This document shows positions 1-5,800 of a stretch of DNA of 9,009 bases, piece after piece (within the stretch, counting starts at the first letter, position 1; every line of letters starts with the position of its first letter). The translations under genes and the position numbers were made by a program. This stretch comes from Clostridia bacterium (lineage in GTDB: Bacteria > Bacillota > Clostridia > Oscillospirales > Acutalibacteraceae): the NCBI GenBank assembly GCA_017424125.1, contig JAFPBM010000050.1:1-9009 (forward strand), read 5' to 3'. The notes beneath the pieces are model-generated. The model did not search any database. It was not told where the DNA came from and saw only the letters and a program-made list of their open reading frames with translations.

Positions 1-464
1 ATCTCTATACCTTCGTAATCAAGCATTTCCATAATACCCGCGGGGGTACAGGGCAAAAAATCAAAATTGCCTGTCATTATCTTGCCAACGTTCACAGGGT
101 GGAAAGCATCGACGTCCTTCAAAGGTGAAATTGCATCGATAACTGCTTGTTCGTCAAGTCCTTTCGGCAACGGCAACTGACAAAGTATGCCGTTTACCGT
201 TTTATCGGCATTGAGTTTTTCTATAAGGGCAAGTAATTCTTCCATTGTAGTGGTTGCGGGGAGTGCAAACTTTAGCGAACGAATTCCCGTATATTCACAA
301 GCGCGTTCCTTGTTTGCAACGTATATTTGGGATGCGGGGTCATCGCCGACGATTATAACGGCAAGACAAGCCTCTATTCCCTTTTCTTTAAGCGAATTTA
401 TTTCCGCCCTAACACTATCTTTTACCGCGGCGGATATTTTTTTGCCGTCTATAAGTTTTGCCAT
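1..464 (-). CDS. folD: FolD, bifunctional methylenetetrahydrofolate dehydrogenase / methenyltetrahydrofolate cyclohydrolase (3' end outside window)
   Basis: Cytosolic one-carbon enzyme of the family that oxidises 5,10-methylene-THF to methenyl-THF with NAD(P) and hydrolyses it to 10-formyl-THF, feeding purine and formyl-Met synthesis. The first 154 codons are visible; the usual length is about 280, so the Rossmann NAD(P) half is missing off the left edge. The N-terminal catalytic half is intact: VGDDPAS (39-45), then Y48 and K52 of the YVANK catalytic segment, GILCQLPLP (92-100, family usually GILVQLPLP), KDVDAFHP (116-123, usually KDVDGFHP) and PCTPAG (138-143). The ATG at 464 follows AGAGGA (471-476) by 6 nt and lies 2 nt after the lgt stop, so it is the last visible gene of the yfmF-yfmH-lgt operon and probably translationally coupled. 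Identification is firm from the motifs; the two motif substitutions look like lineage variation. Confidence 0.96.
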   Translation of the reverse strand, partial: MAKLIDGKKISAAVKDSVRAEINSLKEKGIEACLAVIIVGDDPASQIYVANKERACEYTGIRSLKFALPATTTMEELLALIEKLNADKTVNGILCQLPLPKGLDEQAVIDAISPLKDVDAFHPVNVGKIMTGNFDFLPCTPAGIMEMLDYEGIE

Positions 465-466
465 AA

Positions 467-1360
467 TTATTCCTCTGTTTCTACCTGTTCAATTTCTTCT
501 GCTTTTTCGTTTTCCGCAAACATTGAAACGTATTCTGCGTTATTTTCGGCGTCAATTTTTCTCTTGCGATATATAACTATAAGTGCTATAGCGGCACCTA
601 TGCAAATCACGAAAGAAAGAAGTGAAGACACTCGGATTACACCGAACATATAAAGGCTATCGGTACGCAAAAGTTCTATAAATCCACGTTCGAAACCGTA
701 CCACACGCAATAACTAAGTATAATTTGTCCGCTGAATACGCGTTTTTTGCTTATAAGGTGTAAAACAAGTGCGCCGAGTAAGCACCACAAAGACTCATAA
801 AGGAAGCAAGGATGTGCCAAAACGCCCTCGCCCAGTTCGTTTGCGACCGCCTCACTCGTCATACCGAACCAATCGCTTCCCGTAGCGGTACCGAAAGCCT
901 CCTGATTCACAAAATTGCCCCATCTGCCGATGCCTTGTCCGAGCAAAAATCCGATTGACGCAATATCAAAAGCATCAAGAATATTAACCTTGCGGATATA
1001 GCACATCAAAGCACCCGAAAGCAATGCGCCAATTACTGCGCCGTATATTGCAAGACCTGCAAATCCACCTGAAGAAAAGTTGAAAAATTCTGTGATTTTC
1101 ATATCCTCGCTGAAAATTATATAATAAAGTCTTGCCGAAAGAATTGCAACAGGGGCTGCAACCAATACGACGTCTAAAAGGCGGTCAAGATTGAGACCGA
1201 AGCGTTTTGCGTTAAAATACGCGTACACGAGTGCCGCTAAAAAGCCGAGAGCAATTATTATTCCGTACCAATAAACGTTCCATCCGCCCATTATCGGTAA
1301 GGTGAATGCAACGGGTTTTATTGGAATATTTATGCCAAAAATTGTAACGTCATAAACCAT
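467..1360 (-). CDS. lgt: Lgt, prolipoprotein diacylglyceryl transferase
   Basis: Integral membrane enzyme that moves the diacylglyceryl group of phosphatidylglycerol onto the lipobox cysteine of prolipoproteins, the first step of lipoprotein maturation. The 297-residue protein is highly hydrophobic with about seven membrane segments, the clearest at roughly 32-50, 63-81, 101-121, 189-204 and 244-264. It carries the Lgt signature GRWGNFVNQEAFG (145-157, with the conserved R146), the upstream GLAIYGAVIG segment (102-111), HPCFLYES (183-190) and the FIELLRTDSL stretch (227-236). The last 30 residues are a charged, Glu-rich cytoplasmic tail. I place the start at the ATG at 1360: AGGAG (1369-1373) lies 8 nt upstream, whereas a GTG at 1369 overlaps that site and would add only three residues. 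It follows yfmH by 14 nt and precedes folD by 2 nt. Confidence 0.96.
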   Translation of the reverse strand: MVYDVTIFGINIPIKPVAFTLPIMGGWNVYWYGIIIALGFLAALVYAYFNAKRFGLNLDRLLDVVLVAAPVAILSARLYYIIFSEDMKITEFFNFSSGGFAGLAIYGAVIGALLSGALMCYIRKVNILDAFDIASIGFLLGQGIGRWGNFVNQEAFGTATGSDWFGMTSEAVANELGEGVLAHPCFLYESLWCLLGALVLHLISKKRVFSGQIILSYCVWYGFERGFIELLRTDSLYMFGVIRVSSLLSFVICIGAAIALIVIYRKRKIDAENNAEYVSMFAENEKAEEIEQVETEE

Positions 1361-1365
1361 TTTTA

Positions 1366-1373
1366 CCACTCCT
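1366..1373 (-). promoter_or_regulatory. Ribosome binding site that fixes the lgt start
   Basis: AGGAGTGG lies in the short yfmH-lgt gap. Its core AGGAG is 8 nt before the ATG at 1360. The alternative GTG start at 1367-1369 shares bases with this site and has no other Shine-Dalgarno sequence before it, so the ATG is preferred. Confidence 0.8.
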
Positions 1374-1374
1374 A

Positions 1375-2640
1375 TTATTTGGGATAAACCACAGACAATA
1401 CGGTTTTTTGGGGGTCGAGAAGTTTTAGTCTTTCCTCGACATCTGCCTTTTTAAGGTCTTTTAGAATTTTAATATCGTCATACGGTCCGTTATCGAACAT
1501 TGCACAATCGACAAGCCCCATAACGATACCCTCTACACCATTATAACGCTTTATAGCTGTGCCGTAAAGACTTCTTCTTGCAGATTCAAAAAGTTCGTCG
1601 TCTATACCGTCTTTTTTAAGGCGCTCAACCTCGGCTTTTATAGCGTCTGCAACGTCTTTGGGATTATCTGATTCGCCTTGCCAAATGGGTGTTGCATAAC
1701 CATTGCCTTGAAAATACTCGCTATCGAACTCATAATTCACAAGGTTTTTATTTATTAGTTCTTCAAAAAGCGGTGACGTATCGCCCGATATAACGTCGAG
1801 CAGAATTTCACTGCAAAGGCTGTCTTTGAGTGAACGTTCGCCGTCGCATTTTTCTTTGTAACCAAAGCAGAAAACAGGTTTTGCAATCTCCATTTTCCTC
1901 TCTACGTAGTCTTTTACAATTTCATCAGGTTCTGAGAAAGTATCACGCTCAATCGTTACGGGGGTTGACGGTTTTATACCGTTTTTAATACGCTCTATAA
2001 CCTTATTTGTATCTACGTTGCCCGCAACGCAGATAAACATATTCGAGGGGTTATAAAAGGTTTCGTAACAACTGTATAAAAGCGGTGCGTTAATCTTTGC
2101 TATGGATTCCACCGTACCCGCAATATCAATCTTAACGGGGTGGTTTTTATACATTGCTCCAAGCATTGAGAAAAGCACACACCAGCCAACGTTATCGTCA
2201 TACATACGGATTTCCTGACCGATTATTCCCTGCTCTTTTTGAACTGTTTGCTCTGTAAAATAGGGGTTTTGCACAAAATCAAGCAAAATATCTAAATTTT
2301 CGTAAAATCTATCGGCACAGGAAAAGAGATAACAGGTGCGGTCAAACGAAGTAAACGCGTTGGCGTTTGCACCCGTTGCCGAAAAGCGAGAAAAGGCATC
2401 GCCGTCTTCGCTTTCGAAAAGTTTGTGCTCTAAATAATGGGCAATACCCTCGGGCACTTTGACCTTTTCGCCGCCGTTTTTAGAAAAAGCGGTATCAATA
2501 GAGCCGTATTTTGTACCGAAAATGACGTAATTTGTATTAAAATTTTTCTTTTCGGTTATAAATATTTTAAGTCCGTTATCAAGAACTACTTTGGTGCAGT
2601 TTTCGGGAACGGATACACCCTTTATAAATGTTTTTTCCAT
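1375..2640 (-). CDS. yfmH: M16 family zinc metallopeptidase, YfmH type (HXXEH-bearing partner)
   Basis: 421-residue insulinase/pitrilysin (M16) family protein, orthologous in style to B. subtilis YmfH, which database annotation calls 'EF-P 5-aminopentanol modification-associated protein YfmH'. The inverted zinc motif HYLEH is at 68-72 (zinc ligands H68 and H72, catalytic E71), with the likely third ligand E143 in GQEIRMYDDN (141-150). The second M16 domain (about 180-421) lacks the substrate-binding Arg/Tyr pair: the equivalent stretch near SPLFEEL has no SRLF or REK-Y motif. That pair sits in YfmF upstream, which suggests a heterodimer with the active site split between subunits. The physiological substrate is unknown. 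The ATG at 2640 overlaps the yfmF stop by one base (TAATG), with GGAGGA (2647-2652) 6 nt upstream, so translation is probably coupled. No signal peptide is seen, so it is likely cytosolic. Confidence 0.9.
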   Translation of the reverse strand: MEKTFIKGVSVPENCTKVVLDNGLKIFITEKKNFNTNYVIFGTKYGSIDTAFSKNGGEKVKVPEGIAHYLEHKLFESEDGDAFSRFSATGANANAFTSFDRTCYLFSCADRFYENLDILLDFVQNPYFTEQTVQKEQGIIGQEIRMYDDNVGWCVLFSMLGAMYKNHPVKIDIAGTVESIAKINAPLLYSCYETFYNPSNMFICVAGNVDTNKVIERIKNGIKPSTPVTIERDTFSEPDEIVKDYVERKMEIAKPVFCFGYKEKCDGERSLKDSLCSEILLDVISGDTSPLFEELINKNLVNYEFDSEYFQGNGYATPIWQGESDNPKDVADAIKAEVERLKKDGIDDELFESARRSLYGTAIKRYNGVEGIVMGLVDCAMFDNGPYDDIKILKDLKKADVEERLKLLDPQKTVLSVVYPK

Positions 2641-3905
2641 TATTTATCCTCCGGCAACAACATATAAGTTACAAGCGGTGTAACATTATTAGCCGCCTTT
2701 ACTACGTCTTCACGCGTTACTTGTTTTATAAGTTTAGTAAGTTCTGACGGTGAAGATACCGAACTATCGAAAGCACGCGACGTATAAAAAGCGTTTAGTG
2801 TAGAAAGACTGTCTTCAAGCGATTTTACGCTATCGCAAATGCCGATAATTGATGCAGAAAATTCGTCATCCGTAAACTCGCCTTTTTTCATAATTTCAAG
2901 TTGGTTCAGTATTTCCTTTTTTGCCTTTTCTGAATTCTCTGCCTCTACGCCCGAATCAACAAGCATAAATCCCTTATTTTTGACCGCCTGACAGGCACAA
3001 TAATAGCAAAGACTCATCTTTTCGCGTACATTAGTAAAAAGGCGTGAATACGGTCCGCCGCCAAAAATATCAGCCATTACGGTTGTTGCGGCTGTATCGC
3101 GTTCTGCTTTTACTTCACCAAGAGAAAATCCCATAACAAGTTTACCTTGTGATACAGACATATAGTCGGTTTTTTCTTCCGTTTTAAATGCTGGTGTATT
3201 AAACCCTTTAAATTCTGTAACGTTATCACGCTTGATTGCCGAGAAAGCCGAAGAAACGGCGTTCCAAAGTCCGTTTGGCAATTTTGCGCCGATTACGTTT
3301 ACGCGGATAAAGGCTGTACGAAGCATACGCTCCCAAGCATTATAAAGGTCGTATCCTGTTACCTTTTCCATTTTCATTTCTTCGCCGTAGCGCGATACAC
3401 CGTAAGGGTCATCACCAAAAAGCATTGACACAGCCTTGGCGCGGGCAAAACCGCGTTTATCGTTGATTTCGCCCTTTATTCTGTCAAGCATCTGCAGTTT
3501 TTCGCGGTTTACATCGGTTTCTCTAAAACTCTCGTTTTCGAGCGCGGGATTGAATATTAGTGACGCCAAAAGTTTTGCCGCCTCGTTCACGACACCCTCG
3601 CCGTCAAGCGTGTATTGGTCGTTTATTACGCTTATGGCAATATTGAGACACTGATAATCCATCATTTTTGAGTTGCTTGTGCTGAGTGTAGCGCCGTAGA
3701 GATTTCCGAGTTTTATATTGAGTTTTCTGAAATTATCATATTCTTCCGAGCAACTCGAAAGAACGTATGGCAAAAGTGCATTTTCTTCATACGTTTCGTG
3801 CATAAGCGGAAGATAAAAATTAAACGATACAAGTGTTGTATTAAAGCGCGAGTTTTCTACAAACAAACCCTCTACGCCGTGTGCAAGTTTTGTTATCTCG
3901 GGCAA
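2640..3905 (-). CDS. yfmF: M16 family peptidase-like protein, YfmF type (no HXXEH, R/Y-bearing partner)
   Basis: 421-residue M16-fold protein, first gene of the operon and partner of YfmH (B. subtilis YmfF; database name 'EF-P 5-aminopentanol modification-associated protein YfmF'). The region where the zinc motif would lie (about 45-60, YVLSSCSEEYDN) has no HXXEH, so this subunit should not bind catalytic zinc. The C-terminal domain keeps the M16 substrate-binding element GGGPYSRLF (281-289) followed by REKMSLCYY (293-301), with the expected Arg and Tyr. This complements YfmH, as in other split M16 pairs such as the mitochondrial processing peptidase alpha and beta subunits. The start is a TTG at 3905 with GGAGGG (3913-3918) 7 nt upstream; the next in-frame ATG (residue 36) would remove a conserved strand. 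Lead gene of the yfmF-yfmH-lgt-folD operon. Confidence 0.88.
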   Translation of the reverse strand: MPEITKLAHGVEGLFVENSRFNTTLVSFNFYLPLMHETYEENALLPYVLSSCSEEYDNFRKLNIKLGNLYGATLSTSNSKMMDYQCLNIAISVINDQYTLDGEGVVNEAAKLLASLIFNPALENESFRETDVNREKLQMLDRIKGEINDKRGFARAKAVSMLFGDDPYGVSRYGEEMKMEKVTGYDLYNAWERMLRTAFIRVNVIGAKLPNGLWNAVSSAFSAIKRDNVTEFKGFNTPAFKTEEKTDYMSVSQGKLVMGFSLGEVKAERDTAATTVMADIFGGGPYSRLFTNVREKMSLCYYCACQAVKNKGFMLVDSGVEAENSEKAKKEILNQLEIMKKGEFTDDEFSASIIGICDSVKSLEDSLSTLNAFYTSRAFDSSVSSPSELTKLIKQVTREDVVKAANNVTPLVTYMLLPEDK

Positions 3906-3912
3906 AATTATT

Positions 3913-3918
3913 CCCTCC
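3913..3918 (-). promoter_or_regulatory. Ribosome binding site supporting the TTG start of yfmF
   Basis: GGAGGG on the minus strand sits 7 nt before the TTG at 3905. There is no ATG or GTG at a suitable distance, so this strong site decides for the TTG start. Confidence 0.8.
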
Positions 3919-3930
3919 GTTAATTATAAT

Positions 3931-3960
3931 AGTTAATAGTATTGTAACACAAAATTAACT
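3931..3960. repeat. Inverted repeat between the divergent yfmF and cls genes
   Basis: AGTTAAT (3931-3937) and ATTAACT (3954-3960) are exact 7-bp reverse complements separated by 16 bp. The spacer contains the candidate extended -10 of the yfmF operon. The spacing fits a dimeric repressor site, but the region is so A/T rich that chance is a real alternative. It is not followed by a T-run, so it is not a terminator. Confidence 0.35.
3941..3949 (-). promoter_or_regulatory. Candidate extended -10 promoter of the yfmF operon
   Basis: On the minus strand TGTTACAAT reads as an extended -10 element (TGn followed by TACAAT, five of six consensus bases). It would start transcription near 3934, leaving the yfmF Shine-Dalgarno in the transcript. 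No convincing -35 is seen. A perfect TATAAT at 3923-3928 with a weak TTGTGT 18 bp upstream is an alternative, but it would start transcription inside the Shine-Dalgarno, so I rank it lower. Confidence 0.4.
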
Positions 3961-4005
3961 TAAGTGCCATATAAAAATAATAATTTTATGTTATTATATT
4001 ACAAA

Positions 4006-4013
4006 AGAGGTGA
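4006..4013 (+). promoter_or_regulatory. Ribosome binding site that fixes the cls start
   Basis: AGAGGTGA ends 4 nt before the TTG at 4018 (the GAGG core is 7 nt away). An in-frame GTG at 3964 would add 18 residues but has no Shine-Dalgarno and lies where the promoter should be, so the TTG is preferred. The cls promoter itself is unclear; a weak GTGCCA-N17-TATGTT pair (3964-3969 and 3987-3992) is the best I find. Confidence 0.75.
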
Positions 4014-4017
4014 TTTT

Positions 4018-5550
4018 TTGAAAAACAACAAAAAAAGAGGCGTTATATTTCCGACACGACTGATAGTTTCTTCGGTTATGATACTTATTCAGTTTTTCTT
4101 GTTTTTTTATATGCTTTATTCCCTTTCAAGCAAGGTGATTGGATTTTATTTTTTTATACAGTTTTTAAGTATTATTCTTTCAATTACAATTATAAACAGC
4201 AGAAGCAACCCGACGTATAAAATATCCTGGATTATTTTTATACTGCTTGTGCCGTTTATTGGTGTTACCGCCTATCTGCTTTGGGGTGACGGCAGAATTT
4301 TTCCGCATTTGCGAAAACGAATGGAAAAAAGCGAAGCACACTATAAAAATCTTTTTCCGCAAGATGAAAAAATTAAAAACAGGCTTTTATACGAAGACCT
4401 TTTGCACGCAAGGCAGGCGCTTTTTTTATCGAATGAATCTGAATATCCGCTATATTCCTCCACAAAAACCGAATATCTTTCGCCTGGTGAAACAGTTTTT
4501 CCGCGCTTGTTAGCAGAACTTTCTGCCGCGCAAAAATACATTTTTATAGAATTTTTTATTTTAGCCGAGGGCGAAATGTGGGAAAGCATTAGAAAAATTC
4601 TAAAAGAAAAGGTTAAAAGTGGCGTTGACGTGCGGATTATTTTTGACGATTTTGGCTCGATTAGCCGACAAAGCAAAGGGTTTATTAAAGAACTTCAAAC
4701 TGACGGCATTAAAGTTTGTGCTTTTAACAAAATACGTCCGTCCGTCGATATTTTTATGAACAACCGCGACCACCGAAAGATTGTCGTGGTTGACGGGCGC
4801 GTTGCTTTTACGGGCGGTATTAATATCGGTGACGAATATATAAATAAAATCGAACGGTTTGGGTATTGGATGGACTGTGCCGCTGTGTTTATAGGCGATG
4901 CGGCAAGAAGTTTCTCAATTATGTTTATGAGTATGTGGACCTTTATTACGGGAGAAGTGCTTGACGGTAAAAAGTACATTTTTGACCACAAAGAAAAGCA
5001 CGACGGATTTGTGCTTCCCTACTGTGACGGACCTCTTAACAAACGCAATCCTGCCGAGGAAATTTATATGAAGATTATAAGCACGGCACAAAAATACGTA
5101 TATATTGCCACGCCTTATCTAATAATAGACAATACTATGCTTCACAACCTTTCCCTCGCGGCAAGAAGCGGAATCGACGTAAGGATTATAACACCTAAAA
5201 AATGGGACAAATGGTACGTACACCCCGTTACGCAACAAAATTACGAAACACTGCTTGAGTCAGGTGTAAAAATATATGAATACACCCCCGGTTTTATCCA
5301 TTCAAAACTATTCCTGTCGGACGACTGTGTTGCAACTGTTGGCAGTATAAACATGGATTACCGCAGTTTTTTCGCCCATTTTGAGTGCGGTGCGTGGATT
5401 TGTAAATCAGAAGCGGTATTTGAAATTAAAGAACACCTTTTAAGCCTATTTGAGCAAAGCGAAGAAATCGTTTTGGCAAAATGGAAGAAACGTCCGCTTT
5501 TACTAAAAATAAAGCAACGTGTGCTGAGTGTTTTTTCACCCTTTATGTAA
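4018..5550 (+). CDS. cls: Cardiolipin synthase (phospholipase D superfamily, membrane bound)
   Basis: 510-residue Cls of normal bacterial length. The family joins two phosphatidylglycerols into cardiolipin plus glycerol at the cytoplasmic membrane. The N-terminus has hydrophobic segments at about 14-36, 40-60 and 70-90 (the last two matching the PLDNc anchor region), followed by a cytosolic catalytic part. Both HKD motifs are complete: H252-x-K254-x4-D259, followed by GGINIGDEY, and H428-x-K430-x4-D435, followed by GSINMDYRSF. This predicts an active phosphatidyltransferase rather than a degenerate paralogue. The TTG start at 4018 is chosen because AGAGGTGA precedes it at proper spacing. Transcribed divergently from yfmF. 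No terminator separates it from the microprotein gene downstream, so read-through to the hairpin at 5769 is expected. Whether it is the main Cls or a paralogue cannot be told from one window. Confidence 0.94.
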   Translation: MKNNKKRGVIFPTRLIVSSVMILIQFFLFFYMLYSLSSKVIGFYFFIQFLSIILSITIINSRSNPTYKISWIIFILLVPFIGVTAYLLWGDGRIFPHLRKRMEKSEAHYKNLFPQDEKIKNRLLYEDLLHARQALFLSNESEYPLYSSTKTEYLSPGETVFPRLLAELSAAQKYIFIEFFILAEGEMWESIRKILKEKVKSGVDVRIIFDDFGSISRQSKGFIKELQTDGIKVCAFNKIRPSVDIFMNNRDHRKIVVVDGRVAFTGGINIGDEYINKIERFGYWMDCAAVFIGDAARSFSIMFMSMWTFITGEVLDGKKYIFDHKEKHDGFVLPYCDGPLNKRNPAEEIYMKIISTAQKYVYIATPYLIIDNTMLHNLSLAARSGIDVRIITPKKWDKWYVHPVTQQNYETLLESGVKIYEYTPGFIHSKLFLSDDCVATVGSINMDYRSFFAHFECGAWICKSEAVFEIKEHLLSLFEQSEEIVLAKWKKRPLLLKIKQRVLSVFSPFM

Positions 5551-5554
5551 AATG

Positions 5555-5583
5555 TTGACAGATGCGCAAAAATAATATATAAT
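5555..5583 (+). promoter_or_regulatory. Perfect consensus sigma-A promoter of the 48-aa microprotein gene
   Basis: TTGACA (5555-5560) and TATAAT (5578-5583) are separated by exactly 17 bp, matching the housekeeping promoter consensus at all twelve positions. The predicted start near 5590 leaves a leader of under 20 nt that just includes the Shine-Dalgarno at 5592-5599. The -35 begins four bases after the cls stop codon ends. Confidence 0.85.
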
Positions 5584-5607
5584 GCTTTTAGAAAGGCGGT
5601 TGATTTT

Positions 5608-5754
5608 ATGAAAAAGTTTTTATCGTTTATTTCCACAGTTGCAGGTGTTTTTGCATTGTTTGCGGCGGCTGCTTTGGTTTTTGACCGCTTGTTTTACAAA
5701 AACGGTCCTGCTACGGAATACATCAGTTGCGACTGCAATGAAGATGACGAATAA
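5608..5754 (+). CDS. Small single-pass membrane protein, 48 aa, unknown function
   Basis: Encodes a 48-residue protein: MKK, one hydrophobic segment of about 21 residues (4-24, rich in Phe, Ala, Val), a short basic stretch (DRLFYK, 26-31) and a very acidic tail ending CDCNEDDE (41-48) with two cysteines. The segment looks like a membrane anchor rather than a cleaved signal, since no clear AxA site or lipobox is present. Support for translation is good: AAAGGCGG at 5592-5599 is 8 nt before the ATG, a perfect consensus promoter lies just upstream, and a strong hairpin terminator follows 14 nt after the stop. I do not recognise the family; short proteins of this layout (basic start, one membrane helix, acidic tail) are common and mostly uncharacterised in Clostridia. 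It may be co-transcribed with cls as well as from its own promoter, so a membrane-related role is conceivable but only inferred. Confidence 0.8.
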   Translation: MKKFLSFISTVAGVFALFAAAALVFDRLFYKNGPATEYISCDCNEDDE

Positions 5755-5768
5755 GTTTTAATCACTAT

Positions 5769-5797
5769 AAAACCCCGTGGGAAATCCACGGGGTTTT
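5769..5797. terminator. Bidirectional intrinsic terminator
   Basis: A perfect 12-bp stem (AAAACCCCGTGG, 5769-5780, against 5786-5797) encloses the 5-nt loop GAAAT. On the plus strand it is followed by TTTTGTTTT, and on the minus strand by TTTTATAG. It lies between the microprotein stop (5754) and the stop of the convergent nitrilase-GDPD gene (5801), so it can end transcription from both sides. Confidence 0.93.
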
Positions 5798-5800
5798 GTT

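Noticed and set aside
187..576. 129-codon plus-strand open frame spanning the folD/lgt junction
   Set aside because: It is antisense to two well-supported genes and has the low-complexity composition expected of a reverse-strand shadow.
3931..3960. The inverted repeat read as an intrinsic terminator
   Set aside because: The stem is 7 bp and wholly A/T except one G-C pair, with a 16-nt loop and no following T-run, and it sits upstream of both genes.
3964..4017. An 18-residue N-terminal extension of Cls from a GTG at 3964
   Set aside because: There is no Shine-Dalgarno before the GTG, the stretch is A/T-rich promoter-like sequence, and AGAGGTGA sits correctly before the TTG at 4018.
4341..4991. 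Minus-strand open frames of 98-111 codons under cls
   Set aside because: The cls frame carries both HKD motifs across this region; the antisense frames have no promoter, ribosome site or recognisable motif.
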